This document shows positions 33,094-44,900 of a stretch of 64,000 nt of DNA, one piece after another. Origin of the DNA: Siphonodentalium dalli (Eukaryota > Mollusca > Scaphopoda > Gadilida > Siphonodentaliidae); contig CP136064.1 of NCBI GenBank assembly GCA_032622095.1, forward strand, positions 251,290,484 through 251,354,483, given 5' to 3'. Within the stretch, counting starts at the first letter, position 1. Every line of letters starts with the position of its first letter. The notes under the pieces are model-generated. The model saw only the letters and a list, made by a program, of their open reading frames with translations. It was not told the origin of the DNA and searched no databases. The position numbers and the translations under genes were made by a program.

Positions 33094-33614
33094 TTAACCC
33101 TTCCAAGCCTTGAAATAGGGTGTCTGTCATTTGCAGAATGAGGTCCCCAGGGGGTGAATTTAGTGATGCTACCCCGCATAGCGGGCTAGCACCAAATTCA
33201 CCCTCTGGGAACCTCATTCTGCTGAGGTGTAAGTAGAATGAGGTCCCCAGAGGGTGAATTTGGTGATGCTAGCCCGCTATGCGGGGTAGCATCACTAAAT
33301 TCACCCTCTGGGGACCTCATTCTGCAAATGACAGACACTCTATTTCAAGGCTTGAACCCTTCCATGACTGGAGCTTCCTATAATTTTGCTAAAACCCTGT
33401 ACCATGTATTCCCTTATACATGTATATGTGAGTCTCACATAAGGAGCCTTGAATAGATAAGAGAATATATGGGCCTAACAATATTTACCTTGACCTTGTA
33501 AGCCAGTGCATTCTCTTATATATGCGAAAATCTGTGAGAGACTCGAATATATAAGAGAATGCACTGGCACATGAGATTTAGTGCTACACCAGCGCAGCTC
33601 CTGTCATGAAAGGG
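33094..33614. mobile_element. TTAA-type MITE, terminal type 3, interrupted by hAT-like MITE
   Basis: TTAACCCTTC at 33094 is cut by the insertion and resumes at 33355 as AACCCTTCCATGACTGGAGC; right end GTCATGAAAGGG at 33614 with TTAA mutated to TCAG. Two worn hairpin cores. Removing 33104-33362 restores a normal type-3 left end. Confidence 0.88.
33104..33354. mobile_element. hAT-like hairpin MITE, complete short form, 8-bp duplication
   Basis: CAAGCCTTG...CAAGGCTTG, 251 bp, with two near-perfect hairpins separated by CTGAGGTGTAAGTAG. Flanked by AACCCTTC at 33096-33103 and 33355-33362, an exact 8-bp target duplication. With the CAAG termini this supports hAT membership. Confidence 0.92.
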
Positions 33615-34003
33615 TCAGAGATGTGTTCATGGTTCCAGGCCAGTTTTACTAAATCTGTTTTGCATTCTATTTATATCCTTGTGTATAGAATAACATATGT
33701 GGAAGGCAAAGTTCCACATGAAAGACCCGATCTTGTTTGTTATTTAAGAATTAACTCTTGCTTCGATTAAGGTTATGCAGTTATAACCGGAAAGTTTGAA
33801 GATAAATTCTATAACGCGACAATGGTTTTACAGCATTATGTGGATTGACAGTTTATGATTAAATTATTGAATTTCTACCTCTGTTCATTTCATAATAGTT
33901 TGGATATGTTTAGAAAATCAGTAAGTATTATGTTTATTTCAATTACGAAATGAATATTTAGGGGGTTTATAAAATATGCCACATTGGGTTGGTTTTCAAA
34001 ATA

Positions 34004-34216
34004 CAGTAATGCCCTAATTAATCGACTCCTTAACCACAGCAGAATTATGGGTAATTTTTCAGGATTTAGTCGGAAATATGGCATGTTGCCATTTATTGGA
34101 AAGCTCTCAGTGAGAGCTTTCAGATGAATGGCAACAAGCCATATCTCCGACAAAATCCTGAAAAGTTACCCATAATTCTGCTGTGGTTAAGGAGTTGATT
34201 ACTTAGGTCATTACTG
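34004..34216. mobile_element. Palindromic MITE, CAGTAATG family
   Basis: TA-CAGTAATGCCCTAATTAATC ... CATTACTG-TA. Arms slightly diverged; centre AGCTCTCAGTGAGAGCT. Confidence 0.9.
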
Positions 34217-35611
34217 TATATCAGTGGAGGGAAACGAAAACTGATACTAAATTAGATTTTGTATGGTGGTGTTGTTGTTGTGACTGGAGGTCTGGAACCC
34301 TGGATATATATTAAATTAAGTGACGTGGAGATTTCTATGGTTTGATGTATGATTTCATGTCTGTGATATCTATTTCTTTCTCCTACTTGATGCGGGAGTG
34401 ACAAATGACTTCTCTATTATCAAATTTTATTCTTAAAGTAGTGTATTTATTTTTCCCTATTCAGAATTTCATTTTTACTTGGTGGTTGAGCCAGTTTTTA
34501 CCACTGTATGCAGGTCATTGTCATGCTTATAATGAATGACTCTCATTTTATTCACTAAAGGGGTTGGTTTGGTTTGAACATCCAAATCTTATCCACATTA
34601 TCATTGTACACAATTGGAAAGCTTAACAGAAGTTAGTTCCCAACCATCAATTAATTATTTTATAGGAATATTGAGACGTATAATCGAATAACAAAATAAA
34701 TTGCTGATCCGTCATTTATTTTCTCCACCACATGCTTAATATTTTGGTCAACCATTTGGTATTTACTTAAGATAAGCTTTCCAATGTTGTATATTGGTTA
34801 TTAAAATCAGTTTTGGATGTCAAACGAGGCTGGCCCCTTAAATCATACCCTATCATGTGTGGTTGTAATTGTGTATATGTTTGTGTATAATCACCTGTAT
34901 TGATCTTTATATTCATCAATTGAGACAAAATTTTGGTTGGGTTTTGTCTTGTCGATATGTTTTAATGAAATAAATTTTGAGAAATTATTTTCTAAGCTTA
35001 TTATTACAAAAGCATTAATCACTTCTGTACTCAATTATAACAGAAAAAAATGACATGGTAATGTTCCCTTTAACAAGAGGTTGCAACACAGGTGCTGGCA
35101 TACCTCACAGTGCTAATTGAAACATGCATATACTGGAACCCAAATTTCAAAGCAAATAAAAAGGAAACTGAAAAATAACCATATGATATTTGACAGTCCA
35201 TATAATGGTTAGCATCATACCAAATTTCTTTGGGCTCCTATAACCCATGACTGTTCAAGCCATGACTGTGATATCTGTGCAGACAGAAAACCATTATTTC
35301 TAGATATTAAAGATTACTCTGGAACATATAGAGTGAACGATGTCAACCTGATGCCTACTGATCTACTGATGGCTAAACCTCCTTACCAATTTCATTCAGA
35401 TCATGTAATTCAGTTTACCACCTAATCTTAGAGTGTGGGGGGGGGGGGGGATAAACACTTATTTGTTATCCAGCATGCGCCAAATGCTGTGATAGAATAT
35501 ACAATGCGAAGAATCCATGTAAAACTTCTTCTGCGAGATGTTCAGGCATGTATCCACAGTATATACCAAGGCAATGCACACACACTCTTGCTGGTGTATT
35601 GTGTGTGTATC
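34217..35611. other. No gene recognised
   Basis: AT-rich, with a G13 run near 35438. A plausible poly(A)-type AATAAA near 34969 has no linked frame. Confidence 0.4.
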
Positions 35612-35990
35612 CAGGCCTGAAAATAAGGCGCCTGTCACCCTCTGGAGACCTCATTCTGCTGGCCTCATCTTCTCTTGAAAGTTTCTTTATCAAATTTCTA
35701 TAGAAACTTCACATAGATTCTATTTCTTTTTGGCTTAGATTCTTGGTATCCCCAAATTGGCAGACGACACATTGCATAATCGAGGTTCTCAATGGGTGCA
35801 CATCACAATATTCACATTTTGGGAACTTTAATTGAGTCTGTCTCCCATAGAAGATGAAGCAATGCATAATGAGGTCCCCGGGCCAGAGGGTGAATTTGGT
35901 GATGCTAGCCCACTATACAGGATAGCGTCACTAAATTCACTCTCTGAGGACCTCATTCTGCAAATGGACAGCACACTAAACTCAGACTTG
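35612..35990. mobile_element. hAT-like hairpin MITE, diverged long form
   Basis: Left hairpin reduced to one arm (CACCCTCTGGAGACCTCATT), right hairpin complete (35871-35961). The flanks TGTGTATC (35604-35611) and TATGTATC (35991-35998) match at 7 of 8 bases, a decayed 8-bp duplication. Confidence 0.78.
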
Positions 35991-36882
35991 TATGTATCCA
36001 CGACTGGCCATTGTCTGTTGACACATGATTGTTGGTAGGATCATCGCTTTCTACCCAGGGCTGTTGATGCTAATCACACAATGGGTGTCACAGCGTGCGG
36101 GCCTATTAGACGGTAAATGTGTTATCAACTGATACCGAAAACGATCGCCCAAAAACACGACAGCTGGATACATGTGCAACGTATATTGTCATTACAAAAG
36201 AAAGAACCAGTTATAGTTACATACACCTAATATCGCTTCCGATTTCCACATAGCGTTACGGTAGACACGCCCCCTGAGTCAATGTGTTCATAAACCTATG
36301 AACGTAAAGTGACGTCACTTTCAATGGCGTTCATTGGAAATGACGGGGGATTGTCGGATATGAACGACTGCTTGAGTATTCAGCACGTCCGGATTTGGCA
36401 AGAAATTTGTTTTGGTCGATAATCAGTGTTGTTACCCTGCACCGTAGTAAAACTCATCTACTCTGATTACACAATTGTTACCATGGGGAAGTACAACATG
36501 TGGATATCTCTCACCCCACAGCTATGTTATAATACAAAGACGACACTCTGTTTATAACGGCACAACTTTCGAATTTAATGAATTTAAGTTTTTTTGATTT
36601 GAACATATTTATTGTGACCCACTATATACAATATATATTACAGAGATTAGATATAACAATGATGATATGAGTGTGGGCACAGAGGATCGGAGCACAAGTT
36701 GCCGAACTTATCGGAGCTCCTCTCCCCTGGCATTCAATTACTAATAAATTCAAATATCGGAGATGGTTTTAATTCAGTTGTATTGTAGAAGTTACTGTTT
36801 AAGTGTGGCTGTTGGAGTGGCTGTGGTCTCGCAGAATTGGGGTAAGGGAAACTATAACGAGAGAATTTTTATAATTATGAGA
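35991..36882. other. Probable 3' tail of LINE, otherwise unassigned
   Basis: The minus-strand LINE coding stops at 36883. The sequence below it may be its 3' UTR (a G/C-richer patch at 36690-36730). No clear poly(A) tail or target duplication. Confidence 0.35.
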
Positions 36883-37712
36883 TTAAGAGAAACGGTCTGT
36901 AGATGAGATAAATGATTGTACTGTCTCAAACAGGCGCGCATTTAGCTTTCCGCTGTAGAGTTGTACACCAAACAGGAGATCTTTTTCGGAGACAATAGTC
37001 ACGTTAAGTTCATCCATACGAGCCCACATCCGATTTCTCGCTTCTGCGTACAGAGGACAACTGAAGAAAAAATGGTTTGCGTCTTCACATGAATTTCCAC
37101 AAGTACAATTTGGATGAGCTGAGATGTAGTTTTCATATTTATCAAAGTTTAGGTCGCTACAGTTATTTCTAAGTCTACAGTGCAAAATATTTAATCTCCT
37201 TTGACCTGTATTGAAATATGGTGGGGGTTTAAAGTCAGTTCTTTATTACAGAATGTTCTATACATGTTACTTATGATTTCGTCTTTAGTTGGTTCTGATG
37301 AGGGGTCATCAACTTTTTTGTTATCGGTAGTAGTTTTACATGATAGATTCCATTCAGCTATCATGGATGGGACGAAACTCGATTTGAAATGAGTCGTGTT
37401 CGTAAAGTAGTTTATGTATCGCAAGGGGTTTCTGATGGGGTATCGAGATGCTTCAGCGACGGTAGCTGGTTATAGATTGGTAAGGTAAGAAGGGACATGA
37501 TGAGTAATTATTTTGTTCCAGGTGTGCATTTTATGGAGGTTTCGTCTTTCGCTTAATGGAGGCCATCCAAGTTCAAATAAGACTTTTCCATCTGACACCG
37601 AGCGCGTGAGACCACTTACTATTCTACCAGCGTCTGTATATAGGCGGTCGAGTTTCCGGAGGAGGCAATCGGGTGCATTATCCCAAACAACATCTCCGTA
37701 CTCCATTATATG
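36883..37712 (-). pseudogene. LINE reverse transcriptase C-terminus, minus strand (block 3)
   Basis: Reads MEYGDVVWDNAP from 37706, then RIVSGLTRSVS, ELGWPPLSERRNLHK, an in-frame stop at 37470-37472, RYINYF..SFVPSMIAEWN, a frameshift near 37200, and a zinc-knuckle-like tail CTCGNSCEDANHFFFSCPLY ending at 36883. This is the standard C-terminal region of Jockey/CR1-type non-LTR retrotransposons. Dead because of the stop, the frameshift and separation from the RT core (40565-41875) by two insertions. Confidence 0.85.
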
Positions 37713-37868
37713 TGTTATTAACCATTTGTTGTGAAGAATGATTTGTTTATTAAAATATGTGTAAACACATTAACCATTTGTTTAACTTATATCTTATAAA
37801 GAGCGTTTATTACTTATTATTAATAAAGAGCGTTTATTACTTTTTATTGACATGAAAAATATATTTAC

Positions 37869-38213
37869 CTTCTATGTGGTTGTTTGTTCGAACGGTGTGT
37901 TCGAATACACACCATTCTGGTATGGTGAATCGATCGCTCTCTATCCATTGATTCTTGACATAGGTCACAAACTCTTTTAGCTTTGTTGAATTGGCCTGTG
38001 CTTCGATGCTGTCAAATGTTGGCCGGATATGCGATGATGGCAGGAATGGCAGCGCCATGAACTGTCGGATGTATTGCTGTGTTGGTTTGTCCTTCCTATA
38101 CGCCGTGGCCAGTCCGACGTCGGCAACCTTTCTGAATACAGCCTGCGACCAATGGAATACACAGCCCTTAATGTCCTTCCCAGGAAAAACGGAACGGACG
38201 GCTTGCCAAGCAG
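37869..38213 (-). pseudogene. Isolated exon of a MULE-transposase/FLYWCH-like protein
   Basis: On the minus strand, 115 codons between an acceptor (TTTTCAG, 38220-38214) and a donor (G/GTAAAT at 37868). The translation contains FPGKDIKGCVFHWSQAV, RKVADVGLATAYRK, MALPFLPSSHI, EWCVFEHTVRTNN and HIEG. The order GC-x-FHW-x-QAV, ALPFLP, RTNNxxEG is typical of the C-terminal part of MULE-transposase-domain (often FLYWCH-associated) proteins of invertebrates. No stop or frameshift inside. Flanking exons were not found, so it is probably an orphan exon moved at DNA level, since the splice sites are kept. Confidence 0.6.
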
Positions 38214-38379
38214 CTGAAAATAGAAAAACACATTATACACTACTGTACATAATTGATATATAATAAAGTATTTTTATTTTTTTTAGAAAAAGATAGCACA
38301 TGCCATTTTGTTGTTGAGAAAAGTCAGTGTTTAATTTGATTTTTTATTGAGAAACAGATAAGAACACATACCATATTCG

Positions 38380-38472
38380 AAGTCCTAGGAAGATTCGGCC
38401 GATAAAACCCGCCGAATCTTCCCTGCCGAATCTTCCCTGCCGAATCTTCCCTCCGCCGAATCTTCACGGACC
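38380..38472. repeat. 14-bp tandem repeat with foldback
   Basis: GCCGAATCTTCCCT about four times with one CCTCC variant. The preceding AGGAAGATTCGGCC is complementary to the unit, so it can fold back. Confidence 0.8.
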
Positions 38473-38473
38473 C

Positions 38474-38555
38474 ATAGGAAGTACGTAAGTTTTGAACATT
38501 ATCTCGAGGGTTTGTCTATTTACAAGAAATTTTATTCTCCTCAGTTGTGACAGTC
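38474..38555 (-). pseudogene. LINE fragment, minus strand (block 2)
   Basis: Minus-strand translation LSQLRRIKFLVNRQTLEIMF then KTYVLP is the LINE segment that normally precedes the (I)MEYGD block at 37712. It is the piece left between the MULE-bearing insertion and the plus-strand LINE. Confidence 0.7.
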
Positions 38556-40560
38556 TGGTTGACAATCGGCTACAAAACACTTCTATCGGTCCTATACAAA
38601 CTATTCGAGTCCATTCTGTTGAGCCGTCTTCTTCAAAGCCACCAAATGAAACGATTTCCGAATGCACAACAAATGGGTTTTCAGAAAGGTATCAGCTGTT
38701 CGATGACGTCATTCATTCTCACGGAATCTGTATCATATGCCAAAGACAATAACTCCAATTTATATGTTGCCTTCCTTGACTCCAAGAAAGCCTTTGATAA
38801 AGTATGGCACACTGGCCTCCTGTACAAATTCATTCAGCTCGGATTTTCGCCACAGTTTGTTGGAGAACATCCATTCGGATGTGACTAGCAAAGTACTATA
38901 TGACGGCCGCATGTCGCAAAGTTTCATAATACTGCAATCTACTCGACAAGGTGGCGTTCTGTCACATCTCTGCTATCTCGTCTTCATAGACGACCTACTT
39001 AACGAACTAGCAACTTCTCCATACGGACTAAGAATCTGCAATATCCCATGTGGCGCTCCTACTACTGCCGACGACATCGCTCTTCTGTCGCTATCGAAAT
39101 CCGGTCTAGAATCCTTGTTGAACATATGTGTGAAATATAGCAGGCGGTGGCGATTCGAATTCTCCTCCACGAAGAGCAAAATTGTTGTATTCAACGAGAA
39201 TAAAAACTCATATGACCGCTCGGGAAGGATATGGAGGTTGGGCAATCAAACTATTCAGGAAGTTACAGAATGTGCCCATCTTGGTTTAATTCAGGACAAG
39301 TTTGCGAAGCAGGTCAATTCCGCCTCTTCTGTGTCGACAAAAATGAGGAACAACTTTTTCAATATCATGGGTAACAAACTTATGAAATCCACTACACCCA
39401 TCACCATGACAAATGTCCTCAAAACTGTTGTTCTACCGAGAGCTCTCTACGGTGTCGAGGTGGTTCCTTGTTATCAAAGTTCCGCCATCACCATTATGAA
39501 CAAAGCCGCCAGAACATGTCTCAAATACGCACAATCCCTCCCAAAACGAGCGTCAACTAGGCTATCGCTAGGTCTTCTTGGATTTCTACCAATTGAATAT
39601 CAACTGCATATCAAAAAACTTTGCTTTATGGGACGTCTTATCCATCTACCGTTCGGCCATCAATTACCATTACGACTGTTTGTCCTGAAAGCACACCTCT
39701 ACAGACTATACAGTCGCTCCAGTGGTTTTGTACAGGAAATGTTCTCCATATTAGCCAAATACGATCTTTTGAACTATTTGAACGACTACCTGGACATTGG
39801 GGTCTTCCCAAAACTGTCAACGTGGATAACTCTTGTGAAGGCAGCTGTCAGGGGAACGTTCATTTCCTCGTGGCAGACCAAAGTTTCGTCCGATCCATCC
39901 TTGCGATCTGTGGAAAGTTCACCCTAATCCCCTATCAAACTGGGCAGTCTGGAAACTTCTCCATGGAAACGCTCACATGTTGAAATATCTCAAAAACTTA
40001 GTACTGCTTCTCAACAGGACTACATATGCCAACAATTTAGTGTGTAATCTCTGCAGCGAAGTGTACTCGAACGAAATCGACCACGCCATGTTCGTATGCT
40101 CTTCTCCAGCCGCACTCATTATTAGAAACTCTTTTTGGGAAGGGATTATCTCTCGTTTCGGCATACCCGAATATTTTCACCTTGCGTCGTTAGCCAGAGA
40201 TGACCTGGTAGCAACCCTCCTCGGAAGTTCTCTGGAAACCCCAACAGAACACATATCTCACTGCCTCAAGGAACTAGTACTATATTCTGCGAAGTTCCTG
40301 TACGTTCTCAGCACAATGATAAGGAATGGCGTACAGCAACCCGTGTCTCGTCCATTGTAATTATCTTCTCAACACCCACGCATGTTGTAACGACTAACTG
40401 TCATATCTGTTGGACAAATCAGATTTTCCTGCAACAAAAGCTGTTGTGAACATTCAAATGCATATATGCTTCACTCTCGTGGTTTCCAACACCTCTCCAT
40501 ACTTGTACATAACGGCCCACCACATTGGTCAGGGGGGGGGGGGCCCACTTTAATCCAACT
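38556..40560 (+). pseudogene. Second LINE reverse transcriptase, plus strand, nested
   Basis: 5'-truncated non-LTR retrotransposon. From 38560: LLSVLYKLFESILLSRLL (finger region), MGFQKGISCSMTSF, FLDSKKAFDKVWH (palm motif A), frameshift near 38870, then RQGGVLSHLCYLVFIDDLL (motif B) and TADDIALLS (motif C, ADD). The thumb and connection follow to 39927. A second frameshift near 39928 leads to NWAVWKLLHGNAHMLKYLKN and a cysteine-rich tail CNLCSEVYSNEIDHAMFVC to 40360. The sequence 40361-40560 is probably its 3' UTR. It lies antisense inside the older LINE. It cannot make a full protein. Confidence 0.85.
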
Positions 40561-41875
40561 GTATTTATATGTCATGTGTATCGATCTCTCCTATACTTGG
40601 AGGTAATAAAGATATCTCTATTTCGTTATCACCAAGTTCGAGATCCAAACAATCTGTCGAGGGAGTAAGTGAGAATACCATTGATTTTGTTTTGTCTGCA
40701 TTGAAAGTAACCAACCATTGTTTCGACCAACAAGAAACTCTATCCAGATCTTCAAAAAGTTCGCGTGTACAGTCATCAAGTGATGGTTGGACACTGACAA
40801 AGCAAGTATCATCTGCGTACAGACGAGTAAGGGAATGTATTGTCGTTGCTAGGTCGTTTATATACGTCAAAAATAAAAAAAGGTCCAAGAATTGAGCCCT
40901 GGGGGACTCCTGCTGGGATACTACGATAATCCGAGAAAGATTTAGCCACTAGGACGCGTTGTGAGCTGTTACAGAGATAGCTATTCAACCAACAGTTGAC
41001 ATTTCCGGCTATTCCGAATTGTTCCAGTTTGAATAACAACCCCCTGTGCCAGACTCTCTCAAATGCTTTGGAAATATCGCAAAAAATTGCCGACGTATTT
41101 GACTTCTCATCGAGGGCCTGGCACAGGGTGTGGTATATCTCGAGTAACTGGAAAGTTGTGCTATGTCCAGGAACAAACCCTGATTGGTATTGATATAGTA
41201 TATCATTATTTGAAAAGTGGACCATTAAGTATTTTAGTACAATTTTCTCTAAGATCTTGCTAAGGCATGGGAGTAAGGATATTGGGCGGTAGTTTTTGCA
41301 GCTTGATTTGTCATTTTTCTTGTATATAGGGATAACATTTGCGAGCTTCCATTGTGTTGGGAATGCACAAAGTTCAAGCGATTTTTCAAATAATGCTTTA
41401 GGGGGGGGGGGGGGGTGGCGAAGCTGGGCTTGTGTATTGGATCATTTTAACTGTAATTCCATCGTGGCCAGATGCTTTATTAGGTTTCAGGGTCCCAATA
41501 GCAGAAATGATATCATCGATAGTGAATTCAATGTCTGTTACTGTGTTACTACATTTCTGGGTGAATATCGGTAAACTGCACGACGATTCGTCGATTTCTG
41601 AATTTGAGATGAACGCACCGTTGAGCATTGTCGCTTTGGTATGGTCATCAATTACTAAGTTTCCTTTGTCATTAGTTAGAGGGGGGGATAGCGCCCTTAT
41701 GCTTAGTTTGCATAATATCCTTTATACAGTGCCAGAAATATTTTGAGGAAGGGTGTTCACGGACATTTTTTTGTAGTGTTTGTTCATAATGGGCTCTGGC
41801 ATATTTTTTTCATGTTATTGACAGTGTTTCGAGCTTTTTTGAATTTGGACAAGTCAGTTTCCTTTTTAGCTCAAC
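40561..41875 (-). pseudogene. LINE reverse transcriptase core, minus strand (block 1)
   Basis: From the 5' end on the minus strand: KYFWHCIKDIMQTKHKG (about 41720), LNGAFISNSEID, LKPNKASGHDGI, then a C/G-run (41401-41415) in place of coding sequence. Next WKLANVIPIYKK and NYRPISLLP, GFVPGHSTTFQLLE, FCDISKAFERVWHRGLLFKL (palm A), GVPQGSILGP (B), a frameshift near 40884, and LTRLYADDTCFVS (YADD, motif C) and ADKTKSMVF. Jockey/CR1-like by overall arrangement. Upstream it is cut by the satellite at 41868. With blocks 2 and 3 it was one element. Confidence 0.88.
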
Positions 41876-41960
41876 TTTACTTTGTAAAGTTTGAGCTATT
41901 GCCATGGCTTTGTCGTCCGTCGTCCGTGTGTACGTGTGTACGTGTGTACGTAAGGCGTCA
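41868..41960. repeat. Leader of the satellite array: hairpin plus CGTCCGT/CGTGTGTA repeats
   Basis: AGCTCAACTTTAC with complement GTAAAGTTTGAGCT, then CGTCCGTCGTCCG and three CGTGTGTA units. Similar hairpin-plus-CGTCCGT leaders head dispersed repeats in marine invertebrates; the comparison is from general knowledge only. Confidence 0.6.
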
Positions 41961-44900
41961 ACAATGCAGGCTACAGGTTGTACCTTTCGTCGGATCATTA
42001 TGAAATTTGTCATAGCTGTTGACATCAACATTTAGACCAGAATAATTAATTTTGGGGGTCATTCGGAAAAAAAACATGGCCGCCAGTGGCCATATTGGAT
42101 TTCAAAATTCAATCCAATAGCACGGGCTACAGGCCGTACTGTTTGTCTGATCTTCATGAAATTTGTCATGGATGTTAATATTGACATGTAGATGGGAACG
42201 AGTAATTTTGGGGTCATTCAGCCCAAAAACATGGCCGCCAGCAGCCATCTTGGATTTTACTCTTTGTATGACTAAATTCTTTAGCACGGGCTACAGGTCG
42301 TACTTTTAGTCTGATCATCATAAATTTTGTCAAGAATGTTAATAATGACATGTAGATGGGAACGAGTCATTTTGGGGTCATTCGGCCAAAAAACATGGCC
42401 GCCAGCAGCCATCCTGTATTTTACTCTTTGTATGACTAAATCCTTTAGCACGGGCTACAGGTCGTACCTTTAGTCTGATCATCATGAAATTTGTCATGGC
42501 TGTTGAAATTGGAATGTAGATGGGAACGAGTCATTTTGGGGTCATTCGGACAAAAAACATGGCCGCCAGCAGCCATCTTGGATTTCAAAATTTAATCCAT
42601 TAGCACGGGCCACAGGTCGTACTGTTCGTCGGATCACCATGAAATTTGTCATGGATGATAATATTGACATGTAGATGGGAACGAGTAATTTTGGGGTCAT
42701 TCGGCCAATAAACATGGCCGCCAGCAGCCATCTTGGATTTTACTCTTTGTATGACTAAATTCTTTAGCACGGGCTGCAGGTCGTACCTTTAGTCTGATCA
42801 TCATAAAATTTGTCATGGATATTAACAATGACATGTAGATGGGAACGAGTAATTTTGGGGTCATTCGGCTAAAAAATATGGTCGCCAGCAGCCATCTTGG
42901 ATTTTACTCTTTGTATGACTAAATCCTTTAGCACGGGCTACAGGTCCTACTTTTAGTCTGATCATCATAAAATTTGTCAAGAATGTTAATAATGACATGT
43001 AGATGGGAACGAGTCATTTTGGGGTCATTCGACCAAAAAACATGGCCGCCAGCAGCCATCTTGGATTTTACTCTTTGTATGACTAAATCCTTTAGCACGG
43101 GCTACAGGTCGTACCTTTAGTCTGATCATCATAAAATTTGTCATGGTTGTTGAAATTGGAATGTAGATGGGAACGAGTCATTTTAGGGTCATTCGGACAA
43201 AAAACATGGCCGCCAGCGGCCATATTGTGTTTAAAAATTTAATCCATTAGCACGGGCCACAGGTCGTACTGTTCTTCTGATCATCATGAAATTTGTCATG
43301 GATGATAATATTGACATGTAGATGGGAACGAGTAATTTTGGGGTCATTCGGCCAAAAAAACATGGCCGCCAGCAGCCATCTTGGATTTTACTCTTTGTAT
43401 GACTAAATTCTTTAGCACGGGCTGCAGGTCGTACCTTTAGTCTGATCATCATAAAATGTGTCATGGATGTTAACAATGACATGTAGATGGGAACGAGTAA
43501 TTTTGGGGTCATTCGGCCAAAAAACCTGGACGCCAGCAGCCATCTTGGATTTTACTCTTTGTATGACTAAATCCTTTAGCACGGGCTACAGGTTGTACCT
43601 TTAGTCTGATCATCATGAAATTTGTCATGAAAGTTAATAATGACATGTAGATGGGAACGAGTCATTTTGAGGTCATTCGGCCGAAAAACATGGCCGCCAG
43701 CAGCCATCTTGGGTTTTACTCTTTGTATGACTAAATCCTTTAGCATGGGCTACAGGTCGTACCTTTAGTCTGATCATCATAAAATTTGTCATGGTTGTTG
43801 AAATTGGAATGTAGATGGGAATGAGTTATTTTGGGGTCATTCGGACAAAAAACATGACCGCCAGCGGCCATCTTGGATTTAAAAATTTAATCCATTAGCA
43901 CGGGCCACAGGTCGTACTGTTCGTCTGATGATCATGAAATTTGTCATGGATGATAATATTGACATGTAGATGGGAACGAGTAATTTTGGGGGTCATTCGG
44001 CCAAAAAACATGGCCGCCAGCAGCCATCTTGGATTTTACTCTTTGTATGACTAAATTCTTTAGCACGGGCTGCAGGTCGTACCTTTAGTCTGATCATCAT
44101 AAAATGTGTCATGGATGTTAACAATGACATGTAGATGGGAACGAGTAATTTTGGGGGTCATTCGGCCAAAAAACCTGGACGCCAGCAGCCATCTTGGATT
44201 TTACTCTTTGTATGACTAAATCCTTTAGCACGGGCTACAGGTTGTACCTTTAGTCTGATCATCATGAAATTTGTCATGAAAGTTAATAATGACATGTAGA
44301 TGGGAACGAGTCATTTTGAGGTCATTCGGCCGAAAAACATGGCCGCCAGCAGCCATCTTGGATTTTACTCTTTGTATGACTAAATCCTTTAGCATGGGCT
44401 ACAGGTCGTACCTTTAGTCTGATCATCATAAAATTTGTCATGGTTGTTGAAATTGGAATGTAGATGGGAATGAGTTATTTTGGGGTCATTCGGACAAAAA
44501 ACATGACCGCCAGCGGCCATCTTGGATTTAAAAATTTAATCCATTAGCACGGGCCACAGGTCGTACTGTTCGTCTGATGATCATGAAATTTGTCATGGAT
44601 GATAATATTGACATGTAGATGGGAACGAGTAATTTTGGGGTCATTCGGCCAAAAAACATGGCCGCCAGCAGCCATCTTGGATTTTACTCTTTGTATGACT
44701 AAATTCTTTAGCACGGGCTGCAGGTCGTACCTTTAGTCTGATCATCATAAAATGTGTCATGGATGTTAACAATGACATGTAGATGGGAACGAGTAATTTT
44801 GGGGTCATTCGGCCAAAAAACCTGGACGCCAGCAGCCATCTTGGATTTTACTCTTTGTATGACTAAATCCTTTAGCACGGGCTACATGTTGTACCTTTAG

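Larger units (their letters stand above)
37713..38473 (-). mobile_element. ~760-bp insertion carrying a MULE-like exon and a 14-bp repeat
   Basis: This stretch splits an LINE codon run: the minus-strand LINE reads TYVLP up to 38474 and resumes with (I)MEYGD at 37712. Possible 3-bp TAT duplication. One end has four GCCGAATCTTCCCT-type repeats (38410-38470) and an AAGATTCGGC foldback. The other has two AATAAAGAGCGTTTATTA units (about 37797-37840). No terminal inverted repeat, so the class is unknown. Confidence 0.6.
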
